Of a stretch of DNA of 64,000 nucleotides, positions 18,017 through 25,535 are shown in pieces. The notes below the pieces were generated by a model. It was given only the letters and a program-made list of their open reading frames with translations, ran no database searches and was not told the DNA's origin. Each line of letters begins with the position of its first letter. The stretch's first letter is position 1. The translations under genes and the position numbers were made by a program. The stretch comes from Pararhizobium arenae (GTDB lineage Bacteria > Pseudomonadota > Alphaproteobacteria > Rhizobiales > Rhizobiaceae), in the NCBI RefSeq assembly GCF_001931685.1, contig NZ_MOOY01000005.1:317106-381105 (forward strand), written 5' to 3'.

Positions 18017-18885
18017 AACTACGACTGAAATTCAACCTGGTCATGATATCGGTAATGGCCCTAGGGCTTATTCTGGCGTGGTTTCTGGCCGAGGAAATAA
18101 CGCAGCGTGAAGCGAAGCGTTCGGTGATGGCACAGGCTGCGGCGATCATGGGTACCGCCAACGCCGTGAGACACTACACCGGCGCGCAAGTGCGGCCACT
18201 GCTGAAAAACCAGATGGAATCGCAATTCCTGCCACAGAGCGTGCCGTTCTATGCCGCGCAGCAGACGTTCCAAGGGCTAACGGAGAAATTTCCAGAATAC
18301 GTGTTCCGACTGCCGACGAAAAATCCGACAAATCCCGCGGACGCACCCTCCACTTGGGAGGCAGAACTGATCGCAACATTCGCGGGCAAGCCCTCATTGG
18401 CGGAGATCGTCGTTGAGAGGGAGGAACAGGGCCGTGAGATATTGTCTTATGCGCAGCCGATCACTGTGGACGACAAGTCCTGCCTGCAATGTCATTCGAC
18501 ACCTGAAGCAGCCCCATCATCAATGATCGACACATACGGGCCTTCGAACGGGTTCGGCTGGAAGCTCGGCGAAACCGTCGGCGCGCAGCTCGTGTCGGTT
18601 TCCAAGGAAATTCCGCGTCAGCGCGCCCGAGAAAATCTGCTCCAGATGATGGCGGCACTTGCCAGCGTTTTCTTCGTCATGCTCGTGGTCGTTAATTTAT
18701 TGCTCCACATCTCTATTTTGCGGCCGGTGCAGCGGATGTCCCGGCTCGCCGAAGAAATTAGCTTGGGGAACATGACGGTCCCCGAGTTCTCGACATCGGG
18801 AAGAGATGAAATCAGCTCGTTGGGCGTGTCATTCAACCGGATGCGCCGTAGCCTCGTGACCGCTATGGTTATGCTCGGCGATTGA
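18013..18885 (+). CDS. Membrane sensor with Tll0287-like (DUF3365) haem-c domain and HAMP
   Basis: 290 aa. Transmembrane helix 1 is at about 8-26. A periplasmic domain of about 180 residues follows, matching the Tll0287-like/DUF3365 family, with a single c-type haem motif CLQCH at 157-161. Transmembrane helix 2 is at about 211-233 and a HAMP linker at about 232-285. The protein ends there: no kinase, cyclase or methyl-accepting domain is present, so it must signal through a partner. It overlaps the pseudo-caspase gene by 4 bases and closes the T6SS run. Together with PpkA/PppA/FHA it is a plausible redox- or ligand-sensing input to T6SS activation, in the position that TagQRST occupies elsewhere (inference). 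Haem attachment would need the cytochrome c maturation machinery. Confidence 0.85.
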   Translation: MKLRLKFNLVMISVMALGLILAWFLAEEITQREAKRSVMAQAAAIMGTANAVRHYTGAQVRPLLKNQMESQFLPQSVPFYAAQQTFQGLTEKFPEYVFRLPTKNPTNPADAPSTWEAELIATFAGKPSLAEIVVEREEQGREILSYAQPITVDDKSCLQCHSTPEAAPSSMIDTYGPSNGFGWKLGETVGAQLVSVSKEIPRQRARENLLQMMAALASVFFVMLVVVNLLLHISILRPVQRMSRLAEEISLGNMTVPEFSTSGRDEISSLGVSFNRMRRSLVTAMVMLGD

Positions 18886-18938
18886 GGCGTTCCACGTCAC
18901 AGTGTGACTGGCTCAAATAGCGTATGTCTCAGGTACGG

Positions 18939-20012
18939 TTACTTCGAAAAAAGCGTTTGGAAAATCGTCCTTTGAAGATGCGAGGGAATTTGCTGGAAAA
19001 GCGAATGTACTCTTGCAAAGTCCGCCGACTCGCCAAGCGGTTCTGTCGCGCTTGCAGCGCGATAAAGATACCAGAGACAGTTCTGATGTGCGTCGCTCCA
19101 TCCACCGCGGGCGCCGTTTATGCCTTCTAGATCAATCATGACTTGAAGGATTCTCCCACGTATGTGGGGGGTATCAAGCCCGTTCAGACACCGTCGAGCG
19201 AATGATGAAATGATTGCGCTCTGATCTTCGCTGTTGCATTCGGTAGAAAGAGAAATGGCTTGAAGCATCAGGCCGGAGCGCAGATCTTTCTGAAGAAAAT
19301 GGATGGCGGCGCCAAAATGTTCGAGAGGGTCGCGGCGGTATTCAGGATTCAGATTCTGAATTAAATTCAGCAATCGGTGGGGCCGCCTCCCTGCCAGTTT
19401 GAGATATTTCAAGCTATCGCACAGTCGGCAAAGGATCTCCGCCCGAATGCCCGGAGCAATGCTTTCAGCAGCATCTATTGCCAGATCGAAAGCCGCGATC
19501 GTCTCGCCTTCTTCGAGATCGGATATTATATCTACGAGCGTATTGAGGATTTCCGGCCTGTAGGGTGGTGGTAACCTTCCAGTTTCGTGAATGAGAACTT
19601 TGAAGTAATCAAATTTGGGATTTTCTTTCGTTAGTCGCCTAAGGCTGTCAGCCAAACAACTGAGAGCTATACCCTTTGAGACGTTATGCGATAAGCTGCA
19701 TCCGTCTGTAATATGCGTGAGCAGAATATCGACCGCTTCTGACGAAAGGGTGTTGGTGCTGCCGTAATTGAGCAATGCCTCGACCGTTCGTCCTTTATGA
19801 GCTGCGACGCTTTGATTGATGGCCGCCCTTTGCGTCTTCAATATCACGTCAGCAGCGGGGCTAACTTGGGTCTTCGCCAACCTGAGCTGATCTGGGGGTG
19901 TTAAACCTGGTGCGGAGGGATGTTTTCGATAGATTACAGGATTTGCATCGGGAGAGCGACATTCCGCAGTCTCCCAATACGGTGCGAGCCAGTCCAGAAT
20001 TTTTCCGAACAT
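18939..20012 (-). CDS. Unknown helical-repeat protein at the T6SS boundary
   Basis: 357 aa, ATG preceded by AAGGAG. No family recognised. Residues about 90-330 consist of repeated helical pairs of roughly 35-40 residues with patterns such as LPPPYRPEILNTLVDII, IAPGIRAEILCRLCDSL and IRGRILQVMIDLEG, reminiscent of the SKWP/HEAT-like repeats of some bacterial effectors. There is no signal peptide or transmembrane segment. It faces the T6SS run convergently (53 bases from the sensor stop) and is visibly AT-richer than the surrounding genes, which suggests recent acquisition. It could be a T6SS- or T3SS-type effector or a stand-alone regulatory scaffold; the sequence alone does not decide. Confidence 0.75.
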   Translation of the reverse strand: MFGKILDWLAPYWETAECRSPDANPVIYRKHPSAPGLTPPDQLRLAKTQVSPAADVILKTQRAAINQSVAAHKGRTVEALLNYGSTNTLSSEAVDILLTHITDGCSLSHNVSKGIALSCLADSLRRLTKENPKFDYFKVLIHETGRLPPPYRPEILNTLVDIISDLEEGETIAAFDLAIDAAESIAPGIRAEILCRLCDSLKYLKLAGRRPHRLLNLIQNLNPEYRRDPLEHFGAAIHFLQKDLRSGLMLQAISLSTECNSEDQSAIISSFARRCLNGLDTPHIRGRILQVMIDLEGINGARGGWSDAHQNCLWYLYRAASATEPLGESADFARVHSLFQQIPSHLQRTIFQTLFSK

Positions 20013-20190
20013 TTCACACTCCTTAGCCTTCTATCTGCCTACAGAAAAACCCGCGAGGGCTCACACATTTGTACACAAGCAATAAACGCACGGGTTGAAC
20101 TGGCAGCTTGGTTGCAAGCCAATTCCTTCGGGTGCATGACCCAGAGGCGAGTCTCATTCCTTCGTGTTTCCCGCTGTGAATACGCGGTTG

Positions 20191-21213
20191 TCAGATGACG
20201 CCCGCAGCCGCTGCGAACTCACTGCGCATCCAGCGATGTCGCGGGTCTCGGTGGCAGCGTTCATGCCAAAGCAGCGCCACCTCTGTCTCCTGAATTTTGC
20301 CAGGCAGTTCCTTGAGAACGAGCGATGAATTCGCCGCCACAAGATTTGCTGCGCGCGATGGCAGCACCAGCGCGAGATCCGTATTTGCGACCATGGTTGG
20401 CACGAGAGATAAGTTCGAAATAACCAGCGGGATACGCTCGAGTTTAATCGTATTGAAAATGCCGTCGCACAAATGCGGCAAGACCTGAGCGTCGGTGCCG
20501 GCGAGCACGGCAGGCCGCAATTCCTGGAAATTTTCTCGACTCCAAGAATTATCCAGCGCAGGATGATCATGCCGCAATAGGCAGGTCATGCGGTCGGTAT
20601 AGAGCGTGCGGCCGTAAAATCCCGAAGAAGCTTCCTGCCGCGGGCCAACCATAAAATCTATCGATCCGTCTTCGAGACCCCGCTCGGCCTGAGTCAGATC
20701 GCCCTGCACCACAAGATCGAGGTCGGGCTCTTTCTGCAAAAACCGCGGCAGCAACTGCGGAAGCAGCACAAGCGCCTGATGCTCTGCCATCGCGACCGTA
20801 ACCCTGCGCTTCGACTGAAGTTCGGCCACATCTCTTCCCGATACCAATGTCCGTAATAGCCCAAGAGCGTCTGGCAGCCGGTCGAGCAACTGCTCGCCGC
20901 GGATTGTCAGCGTCAACCCGCGCGGTGTTCGAACGAGGAGATCATCTTTAAATAGCGCTCGTAGACGCGCTAGAGCCCGGCTCATCGCCGGCTGGCTGAG
21001 ACCTACACGTTTGCCGGCATGTGTGACGTTACGCAGCTGTAACAAGGCCTCCAATGCAACCAGTAGATTAAGATCGACTGAGGCAAGGTTTATATCAGCG
21101 CCGATAGATGCAGAGGGTGAAGCCAGTTTCTCACGAGAGGACGCGCCTTGACATACTGGCGATGCCGACTGGTGCAACGAATGGGGGCCGTCATTAAGTG
21201 GATCAGTAAACAT
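20191..21213 (-). CDS. LysR-family transcriptional regulator
   Basis: About 340 aa. The winged-helix DNA-binding domain (DLNLLVALEALLQLRNVTHA, then VGLSQPAMSRALARLRALF) begins near residue 47 and is followed by a full LysR substrate-binding domain of NodD/NahR-like type. The ATG at 21213 has GGAG five bases upstream. A GTG at 21255 with a perfect AGGAGG at 5-base spacing is an equally good start and would add 14 residues. Either way the protein keeps an unusual N-terminal extension of 45-60 residues rich in Ser/Pro/His. The ligand is unknown; no adjacent metabolic gene points to a target. Confidence 0.88.
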   Translation of the reverse strand: MFTDPLNDGPHSLHQSASPVCQGASSREKLASPSASIGADINLASVDLNLLVALEALLQLRNVTHAGKRVGLSQPAMSRALARLRALFKDDLLVRTPRGLTLTIRGEQLLDRLPDALGLLRTLVSGRDVAELQSKRRVTVAMAEHQALVLLPQLLPRFLQKEPDLDLVVQGDLTQAERGLEDGSIDFMVGPRQEASSGFYGRTLYTDRMTCLLRHDHPALDNSWSRENFQELRPAVLAGTDAQVLPHLCDGIFNTIKLERIPLVISNLSLVPTMVANTDLALVLPSRAANLVAANSSLVLKELPGKIQETEVALLWHERCHRDPRHRWMRSEFAAAAGVI

Positions 21214-21332
21214 GGGATCTCCGACGGTATTTGATGGGGTTATTGTGCGACACACCGATACCTCCTGAATCGTATGTCCGGATTTCAGCGCCACGCTAAA
21301 AAGTTACGTTGGTAAGATAGCAGAGGAGTTTT

Positions 21333-21357
21333 GAAGGTGGCCCACGCGGCCACCTTC
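21333..21357. terminator. 10-bp stem-loop between LysR gene and TPR remnant
   Basis: GAAGGTGGCC (21333-21342), loop CACGC, GGCCACCTTC (21348-21357). It follows the stop of the minus-strand TPR remnant and precedes the LysR gene. A-rich rather than U-rich sequence follows in the minus direction, so Rho-independent function is doubtful. Confidence 0.4.
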
Positions 21358-21370
21358 GGGGCTGGCCCAA

Positions 21371-21750
21371 TCAATAGGTGGAGGACCCATTCAGGGAGGC
21401 GAAAAGTGCTCTGTATGCCCAGGTTTTTTCACCACCGCGCGCACTGATTTCTGTGAGCTGCGCTTTCGCCTCCGATAGTTTGCCCTGTTCAACAAGGGCT
21501 TGGCCCATGTAAGAGCGCGCGAGTATGTAGTTTGCGTCCTTTTTGATCGCCCGTTGATAAAACGTCATGCCGACGTCCATACGCCCCGCTTTGCGGTTGG
21601 CATAACCGCGGTAATTGAGGATGCGGGCACTTGTCTGGTCGCTCACTGCATCGAGAGCCGCCAACGAATACTCATATCGTCCTGCATAGGCGAGCTCCCG
21701 CGCCGCTTCAAAGATCGTATCATCGTCTAGCTGGCTGTTCTTGGGGTTGA
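21371..21750 (-). pseudogene. 5'-truncated tetratricopeptide (TPR) protein gene
   Basis: The frame reads without interruption from about 21750 to the stop at 21371 and encodes CVNPKNSQLDDDTIFEAAR followed by TPR units (SARILNYRGYANRKAGRMDV, then ILARSYMGQALVEQGKLSEA). Related rhizobial proteins of about 180 aa have a signal peptide and a Cys-rich lead-in before this point; here the frame continues into unrelated sequence with no ATG, signal peptide or ribosome binding site. Only a TTG at 21664 could restart. The 5' end is therefore lost at the same place where the opposite-strand araC-type gene starts abruptly (21755). Confidence 0.7.
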
Positions 21751-21754
21751 CGCA

Positions 21755-22495
21755 TTGGCCAGCAACCCGGATGTGGTCGGGGACACGTTCAAGAGTTGCC
21801 AGGTCACCACGTTGGGAGGCAATGTCTGCGACGTGGTGCAGGAGGGACCGGGAGCGACGAGCACCCTGTTCTGCGGTTCCATGGCCTTGGATGCGAATGC
21901 CCTCAACCCGTTGATCGCTCTGATGCCTCCCATCATCAAAGGCTGTGACGTAGCCGGCAATGATCCGATCGTCGGCCCCCTCCTCAGCGCCATGACGGCA
22001 GAGGCGTCGCAGCCCCAGATCGGCAGCGCTACAGTCCTGTCACGCATGGCGGACGTTCTCGTCGCGCGGCTCATTCGCTGCTGGGTCCATTGCAGTGGCG
22101 CCGCCACGGGCGGCTGGCTCGCGGCTATCCGCGATCCTCATATCGGTCGTGCGCTGGCAGCCATGCACCGGGATCCCGGCCATGACTGGACGCTTGAAAG
22201 CCTTGCCGGTGTGGCAGGTCAATCACGCTCGATCTTTGCGGAGCGTTTCAGCGCCATCCTGGGGGAGGGCGCGGCACGATATCTCGCCCGTCTGCGCATG
22301 CAGCTTGCAAGAGAGCTGCTCGGTCGACAGATGTCGGTTGCCGAGGTCGCCTCGCGACTGGGCTACGAATCCGAAGCCTCTTTCGCTCGCGCCTTCAAGC
22401 GCATCACCAGCGTCTCGCCCGGCGTTGTGCGTCGCACCATTTCCGGACGAACGGACATGAAAATCGGACTTTGGGACGCATATCATCCTGGCTGA
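21755..22495 (+). pseudogene. 5'-truncated AraC-family regulator gene
   Basis: 246 codons of an AraC regulator whose family is normally about 300 aa. The C-terminal two-helix-turn-helix domain is intact (DWTLESLAGVAGQSRSIFAE, then MSVAEVASRLGYESEASFAR and AFKRITSVSPGVVRR). The N-terminal cupin domain begins in its middle: the first coding residues LASNPDVVGDTF correspond to the position after the usual GRPFRLAS motif, so about 65-70 residues are gone. The only initiator is a TTG without a Shine-Dalgarno sequence, and an in-frame TAG lies at 21728. It probably once controlled the downstream exporter gene. Likely inactive, although a DNA-binding fragment could still be made. Confidence 0.7.
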
Positions 22496-22533
22496 CTCCG
22501 CTATGAAGACCTCCAAACCTTGGAGACACTTCA

Positions 22534-23736
22534 ATGACGGACACAACATCACAGCTTGACGGCCCCGACCTCGTTTCTCCCGTTCCAGGGACGTGGAGCC
22601 CCACGACCTGGTTTGCCGTGATTTCAATGGCAGCCACCAGCTTTGCGCTGGTATCCGCCGAGTTCCTGCCGGCAGGTCTGTTGACGCCGATGGCGCGTGA
22701 TCTGGGCGTCAGCGAGGGAACCGCCGGCCAGGTGGTCACCGCCACCGCGGCCGTTGGCGCGGTAACGGCCTTGTTGAGCAATGTTCTCATCGGCAAACTG
22801 AACCGCAAGACTGTTCTGGTCGGCCTGAGTGCCCTGGCGATCGGCTCAAATCTTCTGGCCGCTCTCGCAACGGATTTCTGGCTGTTGTTGCTTGGCCGAG
22901 CCGGACTCGGCATCGCGCTCAGCGGTTTCTGGGCGCTTTCAGTCGCCGTCGTGGCGAGATTGGTGGGCACCGATGCGACAGGTCGGGGTATGGCCATCGT
23001 CACCCTCGGCGTCTCGCTTGCCACCATAGCGGCGCCGTCCATGGGCGCTCTGATCAGCGATTGGATCGGCTGGCGTGCCGCAACGGCCATGACGGCCGGA
23101 CTTGCAGCAACTGCAATGCTCTTGCAGATACTCAGCCTGCCGACGCTGCCCGCGAGCTCGAGCAACAGTCTTTCCGACGTCTTCCGCCTGACGAAACGGC
23201 GCACCGTTCAGCTGGGAATGCTTGCCATTCTCTTGCTGATGACGGGACATTTTGCCGGCTCGGTCTACGTTCGGCCCTTCCTCGAACAGGTGACGCTTCT
23301 TGACACCGGGGCAATTGCACTGGCGTTGCTCGGATTCGGCATTGCCGCCGTGGTCGGCAACGTTGCCGGCGGCCGGCTGGCAGACGCCAATATCCGAATG
23401 GCGCTTGGTGTCACCGGCGGGTTGATGGCATTTTCCGCCCTTGCCCTTGTCCTCTGGGGTGCGCAGAGCGAGATCGCCTTCGTGCTGGTTATCCTTTGGG
23501 GTCTGGCGTTCGGGATGGCTCCGGTGGTCTTGCCGACCAACCTGTCTCGTGGGGCAGGGGACGCGCTGGAAGCTGCCGGCAGCCTCATGGTCGTTTCGTT
23601 CCAGGTCGCCATCAGCATCGGTGCGCTATTCGGCGGCTATATGGTCGATCACTACGGTGCCTCAGCGCCGCTGACGTTTACCGCCGTCCTGGCGGCATCG
23701 ACGATCGTTCTGGCGTTGCTTCAGCCCCGCAACTGA
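22534..23736 (+). CDS. MFS exporter, NepI/AraJ-like drug:H+ antiporter family
   Basis: 400 aa with 12 predicted transmembrane helices. The N-terminal FVSAEFLPAGLLTPMA-type segment (here ALVSAEFLPAGLLTPM, residues about 38-53) is the signature of the DHA1 subgroup that includes NepI (purine ribonucleoside efflux) and AraJ. Motif A is recognisable as GKLNRKTVL near 88-96. The substrate cannot be deduced. It starts 38 bases after the truncated araC-type gene, an arrangement typical of a regulator and its exporter, so the exporter may now be unregulated. Confidence 0.88.
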   Translation: MTDTTSQLDGPDLVSPVPGTWSPTTWFAVISMAATSFALVSAEFLPAGLLTPMARDLGVSEGTAGQVVTATAAVGAVTALLSNVLIGKLNRKTVLVGLSALAIGSNLLAALATDFWLLLLGRAGLGIALSGFWALSVAVVARLVGTDATGRGMAIVTLGVSLATIAAPSMGALISDWIGWRAATAMTAGLAATAMLLQILSLPTLPASSSNSLSDVFRLTKRRTVQLGMLAILLLMTGHFAGSVYVRPFLEQVTLLDTGAIALALLGFGIAAVVGNVAGGRLADANIRMALGVTGGLMAFSALALVLWGAQSEIAFVLVILWGLAFGMAPVVLPTNLSRGAGDALEAAGSLMVVSFQVAISIGALFGGYMVDHYGASAPLTFTAVLAASTIVLALLQPRN

Positions 23737-23750
23737 AACTGGTGAGATTG

Positions 23751-23782
23751 CGGCGCTTCCTCTTATCGACGAGGAAGCGCCG
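23751..23782. terminator. Bidirectional hairpin between convergent genes
   Basis: CGGCGCTTCCTC (23751-23762), 8-base loop, GAGGAAGCGCCG (23771-23782): a perfect 12-bp stem sitting just after the MFS stop and before the stop of the converging minus-strand protease-like gene. Confidence 0.65.
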
Positions 23783-23844
23783 TAAGCTTATCGTTAAGCG
23801 GGTCACAACAGTCTATTTGACCGGCGTGGAAGACCTGAACTGCG

Positions 23845-24750
23845 CTATTGAAGCTGAGGTTTCTTCAAAAAGCTGTCCCGGTCCGCGGATTTCACGCGCA
23901 GCCACGTCTCGCGCCCATCGCGCAGCACCCTGACCGGGATTTCCGCACCGGCAGGTCCACTCTTCCAAATCTGGCGGTAAAAGTCGGCAAGACCGCCGAC
24001 TTCCTCGTCGCGAACCTCCGATATGACGTCTCCCCCTTTCAAGCCGGCTTTCGCTGCCGGTCCTTCGGGCGACACGCTGAGCACAACGACATCGCCGTTG
24101 GTTTCGGCTGTGAAGGCGCCGAGCCAAGGACGAGCGGGTTTTTGCACCTTCCCTGTGGTCAGCAGGTCATCAAGAATAGGAGGCAGCAGATTGATCGGCA
24201 CCACCATGTTGATGAGGGACGTCTCCCCCTTCTTGCTCATCTCGAGCTTCAGCGAGCCTATTCCGAGGAGAGCGCCGTGTTCATCGACAAACGCCGCGCC
24301 ACCCCAGAACGGGTGCGCCGGCGCCGTAAAGAGTGCCTCTTCCAGAAGATATTCCCAATAGCCCGCAAATTCCTGCTTGGCGACGAGTTGCGCCTGGACT
24401 GACTGCCCGTAGCCGTCAACGGCCAAAACCGCATCCCCCAGCTTCGCCTTGGCTGCGTTGCCGAAATGAAGGGCGGGGCAATCAAGTGTCGAAAACGCCT
24501 TGATGAGGCCAAATCCGGTTTCCTGATCGTAAGCCAGGGCATGCCCGGGAACGACGCGGCCATCATGGGTGGTGAGCCACACTTCCTCTGCCTCGGTCAG
24601 CAGATAGCCGATCGTGAGCACAAGCCCGTCGTCACGAATGACAACGCCGCTTCCGTCTCGCATTGTTCCAAGGGTGCGTGCAGTAAACGCGTCGTCCGGT
24701 ATCCTCGTGCGCACCGCGACAACCGAACGTCGAACAATCGCCTGATCCAT
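23845..24750 (-). CDS. HtrA/S1C-like PDZ protein with lost catalytic triad (pseudoprotease)
   Basis: 301 aa from ATG 24750, with GGAG 9 bases upstream; a TTG two codons earlier is less well placed. Residues about 5-190 have the trypsin-like fold of DegP relatives (GSGVVIRDDGLVLTIGYLL), and about 205-285 a PDZ domain (GPAAKAGLKGGDVISEV). All three catalytic positions are changed: the His in the usual LTxxHV motif is TIGYLL (46-51), the Asp of TDLAVLK is TGFGLIK (78-84), and the Ser of GNSGGP is FWGGAAF (147-153). No signal peptide is evident. It is probably a peptide-binding or regulatory protein rather than a protease. Confidence 0.8.
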   Translation of the reverse strand: MDQAIVRRSVVAVRTRIPDDAFTARTLGTMRDGSGVVIRDDGLVLTIGYLLTEAEEVWLTTHDGRVVPGHALAYDQETGFGLIKAFSTLDCPALHFGNAAKAKLGDAVLAVDGYGQSVQAQLVAKQEFAGYWEYLLEEALFTAPAHPFWGGAAFVDEHGALLGIGSLKLEMSKKGETSLINMVVPINLLPPILDDLLTTGKVQKPARPWLGAFTAETNGDVVVLSVSPEGPAAKAGLKGGDVISEVRDEEVGGLADFYRQIWKSGPAGAEIPVRVLRDGRETWLRVKSADRDSFLKKPQLQ

Positions 24751-24864
24751 GTTCAAATACTCCGCCTATACGTAACGCATGAGGTATGTACGAGGAGCTG
24801 ATCTCGCAAGTATGGCGCTCAAAGCCGGACAAGTGCTTGAACTGGTCCGAGGCAGCTGGCTGGT

Positions 24865-25179
24865 TTACCAGGTTGTCACGCCCGACGGTGAGCGACACTT
24901 CTGCCGCTGACCCGACTTGGCCATGAAGGAATTGTCGGTGGCGTTGTAACTCATGTACCGCGTCGCGCACCACTGAACGTGCTGTACTTCTTGAAGCGAG
25001 AGAGATCCGACAACGTTAAACTGGCCATTACCGTTGCCGGCAAAGGATGCTGCGGCGACAGAAGGATTGGTATCGGCGCTAGGCTGGCTCAACTGGAAAG
25101 CTCCGGCTGTCACGCACGATGCGCCGAGTATAATCGCTGCCATGGTGAGTTTCGCTGTGAATTGTCCGAGCTGTGACAT
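24865..25179 (-). CDS. Small secreted BA14K-family protein
   Basis: 104 aa from ATG 25179 (AAGGA upstream; a longer frame to 25215 lacks a site). It has a Sec signal peptide (hydrophobic about 10-27, cleavage near AGAFQ). The C-terminus VQWCATRYMSYNATDNSFMA plus a later Cys matches the BA14K pattern (W-C-x-x-R-Y-x-S-Y-x-P-x-x-x-S-F, Cys) found in many Rhizobiales surface or periplasmic proteins of unknown function, some immunoreactive in Brucella. Confidence 0.75.
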   Translation of the reverse strand: MSQLGQFTAKLTMAAIILGASCVTAGAFQLSQPSADTNPSVAAASFAGNGNGQFNVVGSLSLQEVQHVQWCATRYMSYNATDNSFMAKSGQRQKCRSPSGVTTW

Positions 25180-25535
25180 CGGCCTATCCTTGATTAGATC
25201 AACCGATGAACGCACACTTTCTTAAGAAAGTTCCCGAACAGGGGATGTGCTGGGGCAGCGATGTCTTTGAGCCCCAGCCCTCGTCGCTCTTGGCCTGGCG
25301 GCAGAGAATCAGCTTTATCTCTCCCATCCGTCATCGCTTGGTTACGCGGGCATTTGGCCGCCTTGCCTTTGCGTGAAAAATAAAATCGATTAGTAGAGTC
25401 CGAAAAGCGACGAGAATACGCGGTTTTGCGCCGGGGCGTACTGGACAGTACGCTTTTGGTTTGCTTGTGCTGCGTGTGCTTTTTCGAAGCCGTCATGCGT
25501 TGGAGGCAAGCGACGGCGGAATGGGAGGAAACTGA
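25180..25535. other. 356-base intergenic region upstream of pntA
   Basis: Divergent promoter region for the BA14K gene and pntAB. It holds the hairpin at 25436-25453 and a strong ribosome binding site GGGAGGAAAC before pntA. No gene is visible in it. Confidence 0.5.
25436..25457 (+). terminator. Leader hairpin with T-run upstream of pntA
   Basis: GCGTACT GGAC AGTACGC followed by TTTT: a 7-bp stem plus T-rich sequence about 80 bases before the pntA start. It could be an attenuator in the pntAB leader or a terminator protecting it from upstream transcription. Confidence 0.45.

Noticed and set aside
18013-18885. The CLQCH protein considered as an electron-transfer cytochrome c
   Set aside because: Only one haem motif, two transmembrane helices and a HAMP linker; this is a sensor layout, not a cytochrome.
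21755-22495. The AraC-type frame considered as an intact short regulator using a TTG start
   Set aside because: No Shine-Dalgarno sequence before the TTG, the cupin starts in mid-domain, and the opposite-strand TPR gene is cut at the same point.
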